DNA of 64,000 nucleotides from Ignavibacteriales bacterium (lineage in GTDB: Bacteria; Bacteroidota; Ignavibacteria; Ignavibacteriales; Ignavibacteriaceae). The position numbers and the translations under genes were made by a program. Location of the stretch: contig CP065001.1 in NCBI GenBank assembly GCA_016700155.1, positions 124,001 to 188,000 of the forward strand, read 5' to 3'. Every line of letters begins with the position of its first letter. Within the stretch, counting starts at the first letter, position 1. A model generated the notes under the pieces. It saw nothing but the letters and a program-made list of their open reading frames with translations. It ran no database searches and was not told where the DNA came from. Positions 10,401 to 18,417 of this stretch are shown here, piece by piece.

Positions 10401-11105
10401 TTTATGAATGATCAGCTAGAACTTGGTTTATATTCAATGGATATGGTAATAACAACAAACGACCCGGATGAACCAACCGTTACCGTACCCGTTGTGATGA
10501 ATGTTACAAATGATGTCCCTGTTGAACTCTCAACTTTTTCTGTAAAAACTGTTTATGATGAAGTAATACTTAGCTGGCAGACAGCCACAGAAAAAAATAA
10601 CAGCGGTTTTGAAGTTCAGAGAAGCATTAACAACGGAAATGAATCAAGATCATGGCAAACACTTTCATTCGTTGACGGAAAAGGAACTACAACGCAATCA
10701 ACTAATTATTCTTACCGTGATCAGATAAAAGGTACTGGAAAATATGTTTACCGTCTGAAACAAATTGACTTTGACGGAACATTCAGCCTTAGTCCTGAAG
10801 TTGAAGTTGATATGACAGGTCCTGATAGATTTGAACTTGTACAGAACTATCCGAATCCTTTCAACCCGACAACAACAATAAAATATGCGCTTCCGGTTGA
10901 AAGCAATGTTACAATTTCAGTTTACAATCTTCTTGGTGAACTTGTTGAAACATTAGTCAACAAAGTTGAACAGCCGGGTTACTTTGAAGTTGAATGGAAC
11001 GCATCGAACCTTTCATCAGGTATGTATATCTATTCAATGCAGACGAAAGAAGTTGCCACCGGAAATGAAACACGTTCAATCAAAAAAATGGTACTGATGA
11101 AATAA
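7473..11105 (+). CDS. Secreted gingipain-like (C25) cysteine protease with T9SS sorting domain
   Basis: The open frame extends to 7410, but ATG 7473 is preferred: AAAGGGAG precedes it and a signal peptide follows at once (MIRNFLLAIALLMSFF). The protein of about 1210 residues has an N-terminal prodomain-like part, a peptidase C25 domain (YILLVGDVDKIP) with the predicted catalytic His420 (YSGHGAE) and Cys453 (SFACVTGS), 33 residues apart as in gingipain R, a fibronectin-III domain (about residues 555-650), beta-rich modules and the C-terminal sorting domain QNYPNPFNPTTTIKY. It should be exported by Sec and T9SS and act on surface or extracellular protein. Its place between signalling and hydrogenase genes is odd, and I see no mechanistic link. 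Confidence 0.9.
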   Translation: MIRNFLLAIALLMSFFPFAEMSLANNSPEGVTVTKSGSSYVINFRLPQFDYQNLSVEGEDFFRLRVGDYGTTSEFGLPELPIVSFNIPVPYSQSGVGYKGLTTHQFEQPVNGKVYPFQQPWEKVNPVSERPFTINRDYYNSRGSALPFIKISEPFVIGGVKGVTVTLQPFSYNPVENKLTVIDEGNFVISFDGNVSVNGQISESMNSFLSSIFVAYENTNVRLVNKYLIITAPEFEAGLASFVNHKNSSGYNVDLFTTTVTGTTTTAIKTFIQNRYDVPSTKPDYILLVGDVDKIPAWTGGGEGNPKTDLNYAQLEGGDYFADAFLGRFSVTSASELQNAINKTIYMENYIGTLAKKNVYMSSEDNWSITEGTHNFVIDTYFTPAGYTNLKLYSHTYSATTAQLIAALNDNQVFAIYSGHGAETYWADGPVLNQTQVRALTNTVFPYVYSFACVTGSYTLGECFGETWLRTTNGGSAFYGSSVNSYWDEDDILERRLYKAMFEDELTKITPMFDKGKVYLYNHYGSFTPTIKRYFEMYNLMGDPSLATVKQIPPDSTAPLPVTDLAVVNPTSNDLTLNWTAPYDSTFNGVTRYDIRYSTSNITNEIEFNNAPQILFGGQADTAGTPKVFTVPELVFNTQYYFAIKAEDMWGNKSTMSNVPFMATYQAPDIACDKDSVYCMLLPNVNSQDSLVISNVTSFNSTLDYSVELTNNTFPGNMRAYIVPINEDKVSSFADDKNFVINKAGSSIKGSGGPDLFGYEWIDSDDPNGPDYVWNDIVATGTQITNWVSTGSSDPRDDGVAGPFPLGFNFKFYGNVKTQIYVYTNGIFAFEPITANWYSNTSIPTATSPNSFIAPFWDDLDGRTQGTVHYKQDGNKFIIQFTNWQKYSGTGSLTFQAVFNLNGKVQFYYQTLTGTLNSCTVGIENDLGTDGLQVVRDAAYLKNNHAIEFAAEPDWLAANNISGRIYNGNNAAIILNFMNDQLELGLYSMDMVITTNDPDEPTVTVPVVMNVTNDVPVELSTFSVKTVYDEVILSWQTATEKNNSGFEVQRSINNGNESRSWQTLSFVDGKGTTTQSTNYSYRDQIKGTGKYVYRLKQIDFDGTFSLSPEVEVDMTGPDRFELVQNYPNPFNPTTTIKYALPVESNVTISVYNLLGELVETLVNKVEQPGYFEVEWNASNLSSGMYIYSMQTKEVATGNETRSIKKMVLMK

Positions 11106-11113
11106 TTTCTTTG

Positions 11114-11159
11114 CCTACGGAGATTACAGGCAGCTGCATGTTTGTAATCTCCGGGTAGG
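11114..11159. repeat. Strong hairpin after the protease gene
   Basis: CCTACGGAGATTACA (11114-11128) pairs with TGTAATCTCCGGGTAGG (11143-11159), with only a two-base bulge. No U-run follows, so it may be a weak terminator, a processing site or a dispersed palindrome rather than a classical intrinsic terminator. Confidence 0.65.
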
Positions 11160-11227
11160 AATAAGAGAAAAGTTTAAGAGACAGAATAAATCCATATAAC
11201 AAAACAATAATAAATATGGGGTTCGCA

Positions 11228-11608
11228 ATGGCTAAAGTAGCAATAATAGACGATGATCCGGATATCCTTGATGCCAGCAGTTTGGTTCTGCTTTCAAAGG
11301 GATATGAAGTAGTTACCACTAGTAACCCGGATGACGGATATAAAATCATAAAAGAACAATCTCCGGATATCATCATACTTGATGTGATGATGAATGAACC
11401 GGATGACGGATTTTTCCTCGCACAGAAATTACGCAGAGAAAAAATCAGCATACCAATACTTATGTATACATCTGTTTCAAAAGCGCTGGGACTTGAGTTC
11501 GGTGCCGGTGAAATGGTTCCCGTTGATGACTTTGTTGAAAAACCTATTTCGCCTGAAACACTAATCGAAAAAGTTGAAAAACTTTTACACATACACGTAA
11601 AGGAGTAG
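11228..11608 (+). CDS. Stand-alone receiver-domain response regulator
   Basis: A CheY-like protein of about 126 residues with acidic residues IIDDD, phosphoacceptor Asp52 (IIILDVMMN) and the Lys in VEKP. Start choice is open: ATG 11216 and ATG 11228 are both in frame, and GGGG six bases before 11228 favours the second. It resembles the receiver at 5333 in length and in the DDGFF and LGLEFGAGE segments. Its stop is six bases before hydC, so it is co-transcribed with the second hydrogenase and may regulate it through protein contact. No output domain is present. Confidence 0.88.
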   Translation: MAKVAIIDDDPDILDASSLVLLSKGYEVVTTSNPDDGYKIIKEQSPDIIILDVMMNEPDDGFFLAQKLRREKISIPILMYTSVSKALGLEFGAGEMVPVDDFVEKPISPETLIEKVEKLLHIHVKE

Positions 11609-11613
11609 AGCGA

Positions 11614-12087
11614 ATGCTTGTTGTAGAAAAAAATGCTCTCTCCGAAGAGATAGAGAGCTACGTAAATAAATACGGCACTGACAGATCATCACTGCTGATG
11701 ATTCTTCATGAAATTCAGAATAAACACAGACACATTTCTGAATTTGCACAGCAGGAAGTTGCAAGACTTCTTAACATACATCCTGTTGAAGTGTTCAGCG
11801 TTATATCATTCTTTGCTTTTCTGAATTCAAATCCGAAAGGAAGAAATCTCATTCGAGTATGCCAGACTATTTCCTGCGATATGCAAGGTAAAGGCGCTGT
11901 TATAAAAGCAATCGAAAGAGAACTGGGAATTAAAATCGGCGAAACAACAAAGGATAATAAATTCACAGTTGAATACGCAAACTGTCTCGGCTTGTGTGAT
12001 ATGGGTCCGGCTATGGCGATCAATGATCAGGTTTACACTAATCTGACGCCCGAAAAAGCAGTTGAACTTTTAAACAGGGTTAAGTGA
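11614..12087 (+). CDS. hydC: HydC/NuoE-like 2Fe-2S thioredoxin-fold subunit
   Basis: The 157-residue protein carries the NuoE-family cysteines: CQTISC and, later, CLGLC, which bind one 2Fe-2S cluster. The N-terminal helical part (LLMILHEIQNKHRHIS) and VEVFSVISFFAFL are typical. It would relay electrons between the flavin subunit encoded next and the hydrogenase subunit. AAAGGAG lies a few bases before the ATG. Gene order hydC-hydB-hydA with spacers of eight bases or less, or overlap, shows a complete trimeric module. Confidence 0.93.
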   Translation: MLVVEKNALSEEIESYVNKYGTDRSSLLMILHEIQNKHRHISEFAQQEVARLLNIHPVEVFSVISFFAFLNSNPKGRNLIRVCQTISCDMQGKGAVIKAIERELGIKIGETTKDNKFTVEYANCLGLCDMGPAMAINDQVYTNLTPEKAVELLNRVK

Positions 12088-12094
12088 GGTGAAT

Positions 12095-13303
12095 ATGGAA
12101 TTAACAAAAACTAAAAGAACCGGTCCTGTAATCTTCTCTGAGTACAAAAGGGGGGATGCAATTAAAAAAGCTTTAAAGATGTCGCGTGAAGACGTCTTAT
12201 TTGAACTTAAAGATTCTAAACTTAAAGGAAGAGGCGGCGCAGGATTTCCGACATCAACAAAATGGATGCTTACTGCTGCTGCAAAATCGGATAAAAAATT
12301 TCTTGTATGCAACGCTGATGAAGGTGAACCCGGTACATTTAAAGACAGAGTTCTTCTTATTGAATATCCTGAACTTATCTGTGACGGAATGGTTATCGGC
12401 GGATATACTATCGGTGCGCAGCAGGGAATAATTTATCTGCGCGGTGAATACGAATATTTATTAAAGCCGTTCGAAGATTATCTTGAATCAATGAGACAGG
12501 ATAACCTGCTCGGCAAAAATATTTGCGGAGTTGATGGATTTGATTTCGACATCACTGTATTCCTTGGTTCCGGCGCTTATGTGTGCGGTGAAGAAACCGC
12601 ATTGATCGAATCGCTTGAAGGACATCGCGGCGAACCTCGCAACAGACCACCTTATCCAATCAACACAGGTTATCTCGGTAAACCTACTTCAGTTAATAAC
12701 GTTGAAACACTTGCTGCAATTACTCACATCATAATGAAAGGCGGAAAGTGGTTCAGTGAACACGGAACAGATAAATCGTCAGGCTCAAAATTATTTTCTG
12801 TCTCCGGTGACTGTGAAAAACCAGGTGTATATGAATTACCATGGGGAACTAAGATAAGTGAACTGCTTCAACTCGTCGGAGCTAAAAATACTAAGGCAGT
12901 ACAAATTGGAGGCGCATCAGGAGTCTGCGTACCAAAATCACAATTCAACAGAACGCTTGCTTATGAAGATGTTGCAACAGGCGGTTCAATAATGATCTTT
13001 AACGAAAGCAGAAATATGCTTCACGTACTAAAGAACTTTATGGAATTTTTTGTTGATGAATCCTGCGGTCAATGTACTCCATGCCGTATCGGAAATACAA
13101 AACTTCTCGAAGGCATTGAGATGATCGAAAAGGGTCAGTTTACTTTTGCTTACATAAATAAGCTGAAGGACCTTGGAAGAACAATGCAGTTATCTTCAAA
13201 ATGCGGATTGGGACAATCAAGTCCGAACCCATTCATATCAATTCTTGAAAACTTCAAAGATGAAATCTTTAACAGCGGTATCGGAGGAAAAAATGGAAGG
13301 TAA
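12095..13303 (+). CDS. hydB: HydB/NuoF-like flavoprotein subunit, short form without ferredoxin domain
   Basis: ATG 12095 is preferred over GTG 12089 because GAGG lies five bases before it. Motifs: FMN site GRGGAGFPTS, CNADEGEPGTF, GSGAYVCGEETAL and the 4Fe-4S site ESCGQCTPC with distal Cys in SKCGLGQSSPNPF. The protein stops about 20 residues after that motif and so lacks the C-terminal two-cluster ferredoxin domain of the first HydB in this window, and also lacks an N-terminal 2Fe-2S extension. It should be an NAD(P)H-active electron-transfer subunit. The missing clusters argue for a simpler NAD(P)-linked enzyme, which is inference. Its 3' end overlaps hydA by 11 bases. Confidence 0.92.
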   Translation: MELTKTKRTGPVIFSEYKRGDAIKKALKMSREDVLFELKDSKLKGRGGAGFPTSTKWMLTAAAKSDKKFLVCNADEGEPGTFKDRVLLIEYPELICDGMVIGGYTIGAQQGIIYLRGEYEYLLKPFEDYLESMRQDNLLGKNICGVDGFDFDITVFLGSGAYVCGEETALIESLEGHRGEPRNRPPYPINTGYLGKPTSVNNVETLAAITHIIMKGGKWFSEHGTDKSSGSKLFSVSGDCEKPGVYELPWGTKISELLQLVGAKNTKAVQIGGASGVCVPKSQFNRTLAYEDVATGGSIMIFNESRNMLHVLKNFMEFFVDESCGQCTPCRIGNTKLLEGIEMIEKGQFTFAYINKLKDLGRTMQLSSKCGLGQSSPNPFISILENFKDEIFNSGIGGKNGR

Positions 13304-15206
13304 AAAATCAATGAGAGCACCAGTAAGCCAGAAGCCGCATGTTATTGAAAAGCCTGAACACCCGGAACATATCGGTGGTTCAATTTCAATTGAGATAAAT
13401 GAAAAGAAAGTTACAGTTCCGTTCGGCACAACCATACTTGAAGCTTGCAGGCAAAACCAGGTACATATACCAACACTTTGTCATCATGAAGATCTTTGTG
13501 TTGCCGGGGTATGCCGTGTTTGCGTTGTTGAAGTTGAAGGAATGAGAACACTACAGGCATCGTGCGCGTTTCCTATAACAGCGCCGATAAAAGTCAGAAC
13601 TACAACAAATGAAGTAAGAAGAGCAAGAAAAAATATTATTGATCTTCTTTTAAGTGAACATTACGGTGAATGTTATTCGTGTTTCAGAAATAACAATTGC
13701 GAACTTCAGACTCTTGCAAAAGAATACGGCGTTGATCATTACAATTTTGGTCATGTAACAAGTCCAAGATATGAAGTTGATAACTCATCATACTCAGTTG
13801 TTCGTGATATGGATAAATGTATTCTTTGTAAACGCTGCGTAAGGACCTGTATTGATCTGCAGGAAGTTGGCGTGCTTGAAGCAATCGACAGGGGACACAA
13901 CACACACATCGGAACATTCTGGGATAAACCGCTTGCAGAAGTTATATGCATCAACTGCGGACAATGTATTAACAGATGTCCAACCGGTGCTTTACGCGCT
14001 AACGATCCGCGTGATGAAATATGGGCTGCCATCGACGATCCGAAAAAACATGTCGTCATTCAAACAGCTCCGTCACCAAGAGCGGCAATCTGCGAAGAGT
14101 TCGGAATGGAAGCAGGAACATCACTTACAGGTGAAATGAACACGGCATTAAAACGTATCGGCTTTGATGTTGTATTCGATACAAACTTTACTGCCGACTT
14201 AACAATCTTTGAGGAAGGAACAGAACTTATAATAAGATTATACAATGCGCTTGTAAAGAAAGAACCTGTATTCTTACCACAGTTTACATCTTGTTCACCG
14301 GGATGGGTAAAGTACCTCGAACATTTTTATCCTGAATATATTCCGAATCTAAGTACTGCAAAATCACCGCAGCAAATGTTTGGTGCATTGATCAAAACTT
14401 TTTATGCACAGAAAAAAGGCATTGATCCGAAAGACATAGTATCAGTTGCATTGATGCCTTGTTCAGCTAAAAAGTTTGAGTGCAACAGACCGGAAATGAT
14501 TGACTCAGGATACAAAGATGTTGATTATGGTTTAACCACACGTGAACTTGCACAGATGATTAAGGAAGCCGGCATCTATTTACCTGAAATGCCGAAAGCC
14601 AATTTCGATGATCCGTTTGGAGAAGCATCCGGTGCGGGATTAATCTTCGGCGCAACCGGCGGAGTTATGGAAGCTGCTTTAAGAACTGTTGTAGAATTCG
14701 TAACAGGAAAGAAAGTTGAAAACATATTTGCCAATGCCGACATAATTCCTTTACGCGGATTTGAAGGTATTAAATATGCCGAACTTCCAATCACAGAAGT
14801 TGGTCCGGTTCCTGAATTGATTAAACATCTTGTAAAAGATTGGAACTGGCTCAAAGGCGCTACTCTTAAAGTTGCAGTTGCTCACGGAACAGCTAATGCT
14901 AAAAAAGTTATGGATGATATTAAAGCAGGCGGTAAGTTCAGTGAATGTCACTTCATTGAATTTATGGCTTGCCCTGGCGGATGTATTGGCGGCGGCGGAC
15001 AGCCTATTCCGACAACACCGGAGATCCGTAAGCAGAGAGCAAAAGCTATCTATGATGAGGACAATTCACTTCCCGTTAGAAAATCTCATGAAAACAGGCA
15101 TGTTGTTGAGATATATAACGAGTTCCTGAAAGAAGGTCCTTGCGGACATCTTTCACACAAACTTTTACATACTCATTATGTAAAAAGAGGAAAGTATATA
15201 GCATAA
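13293..15206 (+). CDS. hydA: [FeFe]-hydrogenase catalytic subunit HydA, variant H-cluster motif TSCSP
   Basis: The frame runs back to 13173, but ATG 13293 has GGAGG five bases upstream and fits the overlap with hydB. The protein of about 637 residues starts with a short non-conserved leader, then the 2Fe-2S domain (CHHEDLCVAGVCRVC), the His-ligated 4Fe-4S motif (HYGECYSCFRNNNC), two 4Fe-4S motifs (CILCKRCVRTC, CINCGQCINRC), H-cluster motifs TSCSPGW, MPCSAKKFE and EFMACPGGCIGGGGQP, and the C-terminal small-subunit segment. Ser335 replaces the second Cys of TSCCP, a [4Fe-4S] ligand position in canonical enzymes. Such Ser variants may be widespread in trimeric enzymes; I cannot check. It should be catalytically active, since all other motif residues are intact. 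Confidence 0.92.
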   Translation: MEGKKSMRAPVSQKPHVIEKPEHPEHIGGSISIEINEKKVTVPFGTTILEACRQNQVHIPTLCHHEDLCVAGVCRVCVVEVEGMRTLQASCAFPITAPIKVRTTTNEVRRARKNIIDLLLSEHYGECYSCFRNNNCELQTLAKEYGVDHYNFGHVTSPRYEVDNSSYSVVRDMDKCILCKRCVRTCIDLQEVGVLEAIDRGHNTHIGTFWDKPLAEVICINCGQCINRCPTGALRANDPRDEIWAAIDDPKKHVVIQTAPSPRAAICEEFGMEAGTSLTGEMNTALKRIGFDVVFDTNFTADLTIFEEGTELIIRLYNALVKKEPVFLPQFTSCSPGWVKYLEHFYPEYIPNLSTAKSPQQMFGALIKTFYAQKKGIDPKDIVSVALMPCSAKKFECNRPEMIDSGYKDVDYGLTTRELAQMIKEAGIYLPEMPKANFDDPFGEASGAGLIFGATGGVMEAALRTVVEFVTGKKVENIFANADIIPLRGFEGIKYAELPITEVGPVPELIKHLVKDWNWLKGATLKVAVAHGTANAKKVMDDIKAGGKFSECHFIEFMACPGGCIGGGGQPIPTTPEIRKQRAKAIYDEDNSLPVRKSHENRHVVEIYNEFLKEGPCGHLSHKLLHTHYVKRGKYIA

Positions 15207-15213
15207 CAAAATT

Positions 15214-15293
15214 GAAGCGAGTCTGTCTCAATATCCTAGGTTGTTGTTTAATACTCTAATCCCTGACAAACAACAAATTGGGACAGGCGCTTC
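15214..15293. repeat. Long imperfect hairpin downstream of the second hydA
   Basis: GAAGCG (15214) pairs with CGCTTC (15288-15293), CTGTCTCAAT with ATTGGGACAG, and TTGTTGTTT with AAACAACAA, giving a long interrupted stem. It separates hydA from a membrane histidine kinase. There is no U-tract, so attenuation or mRNA end protection is as likely as termination. Confidence 0.6.
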
Positions 15294-15323
15294 GCTATAA
15301 GCATAAATTATTGTGAGAGTTTT

Positions 15324-16700
15324 ATGCTGAATCTTGTTCCAACATGGGCGCATCATTACGAAGAATTCTGGACATCAATCCGGGGAAGAAATCTTTGGTT
15401 CATAAAACTGCGTTACGGTGCAGTTGTGATGCTGACTTTTTTTATTGTCAGTACAGAGTTCCTGCTGAAAATAAAACTTGGTGAATCCCAGCAGAAAATC
15501 ATTATTCTGATAACGGCAACAATTCTTGTTTACAATTCTCTTCTCCATTTTTTCAGAAGATATTTGAAACTTGATGCACTTCAGTTCAATCCCTTACATC
15601 TCTCCTTTGTTCAGATCATACTTGACCTTACAGCATTAATGTTATTGGTGTATTATAGCGGAGGAATAGAATCTCCGCTGTATATGCTTGCTGTATTTCA
15701 TATGATAATCGGAAGCCTGATACTTCCGAGTATTATAATCTATTCAATTGCTGTGCTGGTTGTTTTAAGTTTTGCATTTATAAGTTTTGGTGAGTACTCA
15801 GGAATTATACCTCATCAACCGCTGACGGGACTATTGAATTTTAATTTGTCAAATGATCTCAATTACATTATAGCATTCAATGTTGTATTTGTCTTTACAA
15901 TTTTTGTAAGCGTTATGCTGGCAAACAGGATTGCCAAACAACTACTAAAACAGGAACAGGACCTGGTAGAATCATTTGAAAAGCTTAATACTGCCGAAAT
16001 TGAAAAACAGAAATATATTATGGGCGTAGTTCACGAAATAAAAACACCGCTAACAGCAGTGCATTCATACATAGAACTTGTACTTAAAAAATATCTTGGT
16101 CCTATTAATCCGAGAATGGAAGAAAAACTTGAAAGGGCAAAGTTAAGATCAAGTGAAGCAATTGAAATGATCAATGATGTATTGAAAATATCAAGATTAA
16201 AACTTCTTGATGAGACTTCACATGAAGAAATCAATCTTAACGAGGTAATTGAAAATATTTTTGAAAAGCAAAAAGCTGTAGTACGGTTAAAAAAGATTTC
16301 ACTTAAATTTTCAGATGAAAGAAACGAAAAAAATAATTTGTGCGGGGATAATGTCCTTCTTGAAATGGCATTTTCTAATCTTATAAATAACGCTGTTAAA
16401 TATGTAACCTCTAACGGCGAAGTTCTTGTTACAGTCAGCAACGGAGCTAAAAAAAATATAATTACAATCTGTGATAACGGAATTGGCATCCCGGAATCTG
16501 AACAGAAAAAAATATTTAATGATTTTTACCGCGCATCAAACGTAAAACAAAAAGGATACGAAGGTACAGGACTGGGTCTTTCAGTTGTAAAACAAATTAT
16601 AGAAAGACATGGCGGCACCATTTCAGTTGAAAGTCCATCGAAGTTGGGCACTAAAGAAAAGCCGGGTGCTTGTTTTTGCATAACATTACCTGCCGGGTAA
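15324..16700 (+). CDS. Membrane-bound sensor histidine kinase
   Basis: The 458-residue protein starts with a block of about six hydrophobic segments (residues 30-50, 58-76, 92-112, 116-136, 138-155 and 182-200), with little extracytoplasmic loop. It continues with HisKA carrying His237 (GVVHEIKTPL) and HATPase_c (NLINNAVKY, DNGIGIPE, GTGLGLSVV). The compact membrane domain suggests sensing within or near the membrane. No cognate response regulator with an output domain is adjacent. The nearest receivers are the stand-alone ones in the hydrogenase locus, with which it may work. The signal is unknown. Confidence 0.9.
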   Translation: MLNLVPTWAHHYEEFWTSIRGRNLWFIKLRYGAVVMLTFFIVSTEFLLKIKLGESQQKIIILITATILVYNSLLHFFRRYLKLDALQFNPLHLSFVQIILDLTALMLLVYYSGGIESPLYMLAVFHMIIGSLILPSIIIYSIAVLVVLSFAFISFGEYSGIIPHQPLTGLLNFNLSNDLNYIIAFNVVFVFTIFVSVMLANRIAKQLLKQEQDLVESFEKLNTAEIEKQKYIMGVVHEIKTPLTAVHSYIELVLKKYLGPINPRMEEKLERAKLRSSEAIEMINDVLKISRLKLLDETSHEEINLNEVIENIFEKQKAVVRLKKISLKFSDERNEKNNLCGDNVLLEMAFSNLINNAVKYVTSNGEVLVTVSNGAKKNIITICDNGIGIPESEQKKIFNDFYRASNVKQKGYEGTGLGLSVVKQIIERHGGTISVESPSKLGTKEKPGACFCITLPAG

Positions 16701-17202
16701 AATATTACTAATTTTTCTTTACAATTTTTTTTTCCCCCAAAGTTCCGGTATCAGTAACCCTTTATCAGTGCAATTTTCTAAAACACCATCATGAATTCAG
16801 AAACTTATTTTAATCATACAAGCTAATTTCAAAATTCAAATTCTAAAATAGAAAAGAATCCGGAACAGATGAATAAAAGGTAGTTCGCATTATGTTGTTT
16901 AAGAAAATCCTAAAAAGAAAAGTAAGTTAATTATTAAAATTGAAAAGGCAGGTTGTAAAGAATTAATTATTATTTACTGTACTATTAAACTAAAAACGAC
17001 CCTTTATTCTACTTTATTAAATAACCACGTAAGAATAATTATTCGACCAAATTGTTGAACTCCTCGACGAAATGAGTTGCTTAATTTCCTTACCATAATA
17101 AAATATCATTCTATCCTCTTAAATCGAATATTCTTTCCAGCCAAATTCTGGCTTGAATTTTTCTAATGGCTGAATATTGAAACCATTTTTTAGGAATATT
17201 GA
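16701..17202. other. Gene-free boundary between hydrogenase and polysaccharide loci
   Basis: About 500 A+T-rich bases with no credible reading frame, no strong hairpin and no recognisable mobile-element remnant. It probably holds the promoter of the downstream polysaccharide operon, but I see no convincing promoter motif. Confidence 0.5.
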
Positions 17203-18417
17203 TTGAAAAAGATAGCGGTGATTTTTGGAACACGACCTGACACTATTAAAATAGCTCCTATTGTTAAAGAGCTTGAACAGCAAACCGGACATTTCCAACT
17301 AATTACTATCGCTACTGCACAACACCGTCAAATGCTTGATCAGGTTTTAGATGTATTTAAAATAAAGCCTGACTACGATTTAAACATAATGAAGCCTTCA
17401 CAAACGTTAGCCGCAATCACAAAAAATACGATTGAAGAACTAGATATTATCTTTGAAAAAGAAAAACCTGACCTGGTTTTAGTGCAGGGTGATACTACAA
17501 CAACTTTCGTTGGTAGTTTAGCAGCATTTTACCGACAAATACCAGTCGGACATATTGAAGCAGGATTGCGTACAAATGATAAAAGTAATCCTTTCCCTGA
17601 AGAAATTAATCGCCGATTAACAAGTGTAATTACGGATCTGCACTTTGCACCAACGCAAACCGCAAAAGAGGCATTGTTTGTTGAAAATGTAAATCCCAAA
17701 AATGTTTTTGTTACAGGAAACACTGTTATTGATGCTTTAAGTTATACCGTTAAAAAAGATTATATCTTTTCCTCAGATAATGTAAATCAGATTGTCGCCC
17801 AGGGTAAAAATATCATACTCATTACTATGCATCGCCGTGAAAATTTAGGGGAGCCTATGAAGAGTGCGTGTAATGCAATCAAAAATCTTGCTTTAAATTA
17901 TAAAGAATATAATATCATCTTTCCCGTTCATCTTAATCCTAAAGTCCGGGAAGTTGCACATTCGATTTTAGGTAACATCTCAAATGTAAATCTTATCAAC
18001 CCTCTCGACTACCCCGATTTCGTAAACCTGATGTCTAAATCATATTTAATTTTAACAGACTCCGGAGGCGTTCAGGAAGAGGGTCCGCATTTTGGTATTC
18101 CAATACTTGTTTTACGCCAGGTTACAGAAAGACCAGAAGCAGTTGAATATGGTACAGTCAAACTTGTCGGATTAGATGAACGTACAATTTTTACAACAGC
18201 CGATAATTTGCTGAGTAATGAAGAAGAATATCTGAAGATGGCGACGGCTATTAATCCTTATGGAGATGGCTTTTCAGCCAAAAGAACCATTCAGATAATT
18301 AAGAACTATTTTCAGATAACTAATACACCAGTAAATGAGTTTGATCCGCTTGCAATGAAGACAATATCAAATCATATGGTCTTAACTAAGAAATTGGAAT
18401 ATGAAAATAATATCTAA
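17203..18417 (+). CDS. wecB: UDP-N-acetylglucosamine 2-epimerase (WecB family)
   Basis: The 404-residue protein shows the family signatures GTRPDTIKIAP, QGDTTTTF, HIEAGLRT, PFPEEINRRL, MHRRENLG and LTDSGGVQEEGP. It interconverts UDP-GlcNAc and UDP-ManNAc in the cytoplasm. The usual E of GTRPEAIK is D here, a mild variation. The start is TTG at 17203 with TAGGAA upstream. The 3' end overlaps the next gene by 17 bases, so supply of UDP-ManNAc (or its balance with UDP-GlcNAc) is tied to the deacetylase/synthase genes that follow. Confidence 0.93.
   Translation: MKKIAVIFGTRPDTIKIAPIVKELEQQTGHFQLITIATAQHRQMLDQVLDVFKIKPDYDLNIMKPSQTLAAITKNTIEELDIIFEKEKPDLVLVQGDTTTTFVGSLAAFYRQIPVGHIEAGLRTNDKSNPFPEEINRRLTSVITDLHFAPTQTAKEALFVENVNPKNVFVTGNTVIDALSYTVKKDYIFSSDNVNQIVAQGKNIILITMHRRENLGEPMKSACNAIKNLALNYKEYNIIFPVHLNPKVREVAHSILGNISNVNLINPLDYPDFVNLMSKSYLILTDSGGVQEEGPHFGIPILVLRQVTERPEAVEYGTVKLVGLDERTIFTTADNLLSNEEEYLKMATAINPYGDGFSAKRTIQIIKNYFQITNTPVNEFDPLAMKTISNHMVLTKKLEYENNI

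Noticed and set aside
11080..11592. 170-residue minus-strand frame opposite the third receiver gene
   Set aside because: It is Ser-rich shadow coding of a well-conserved receiver on the other strand.
13173..13292. Upstream extension of the second hydA
   Set aside because: It would overlap hydB by 131 bases and adds a sequence with no family likeness. ATG 13293 follows GGAGG.
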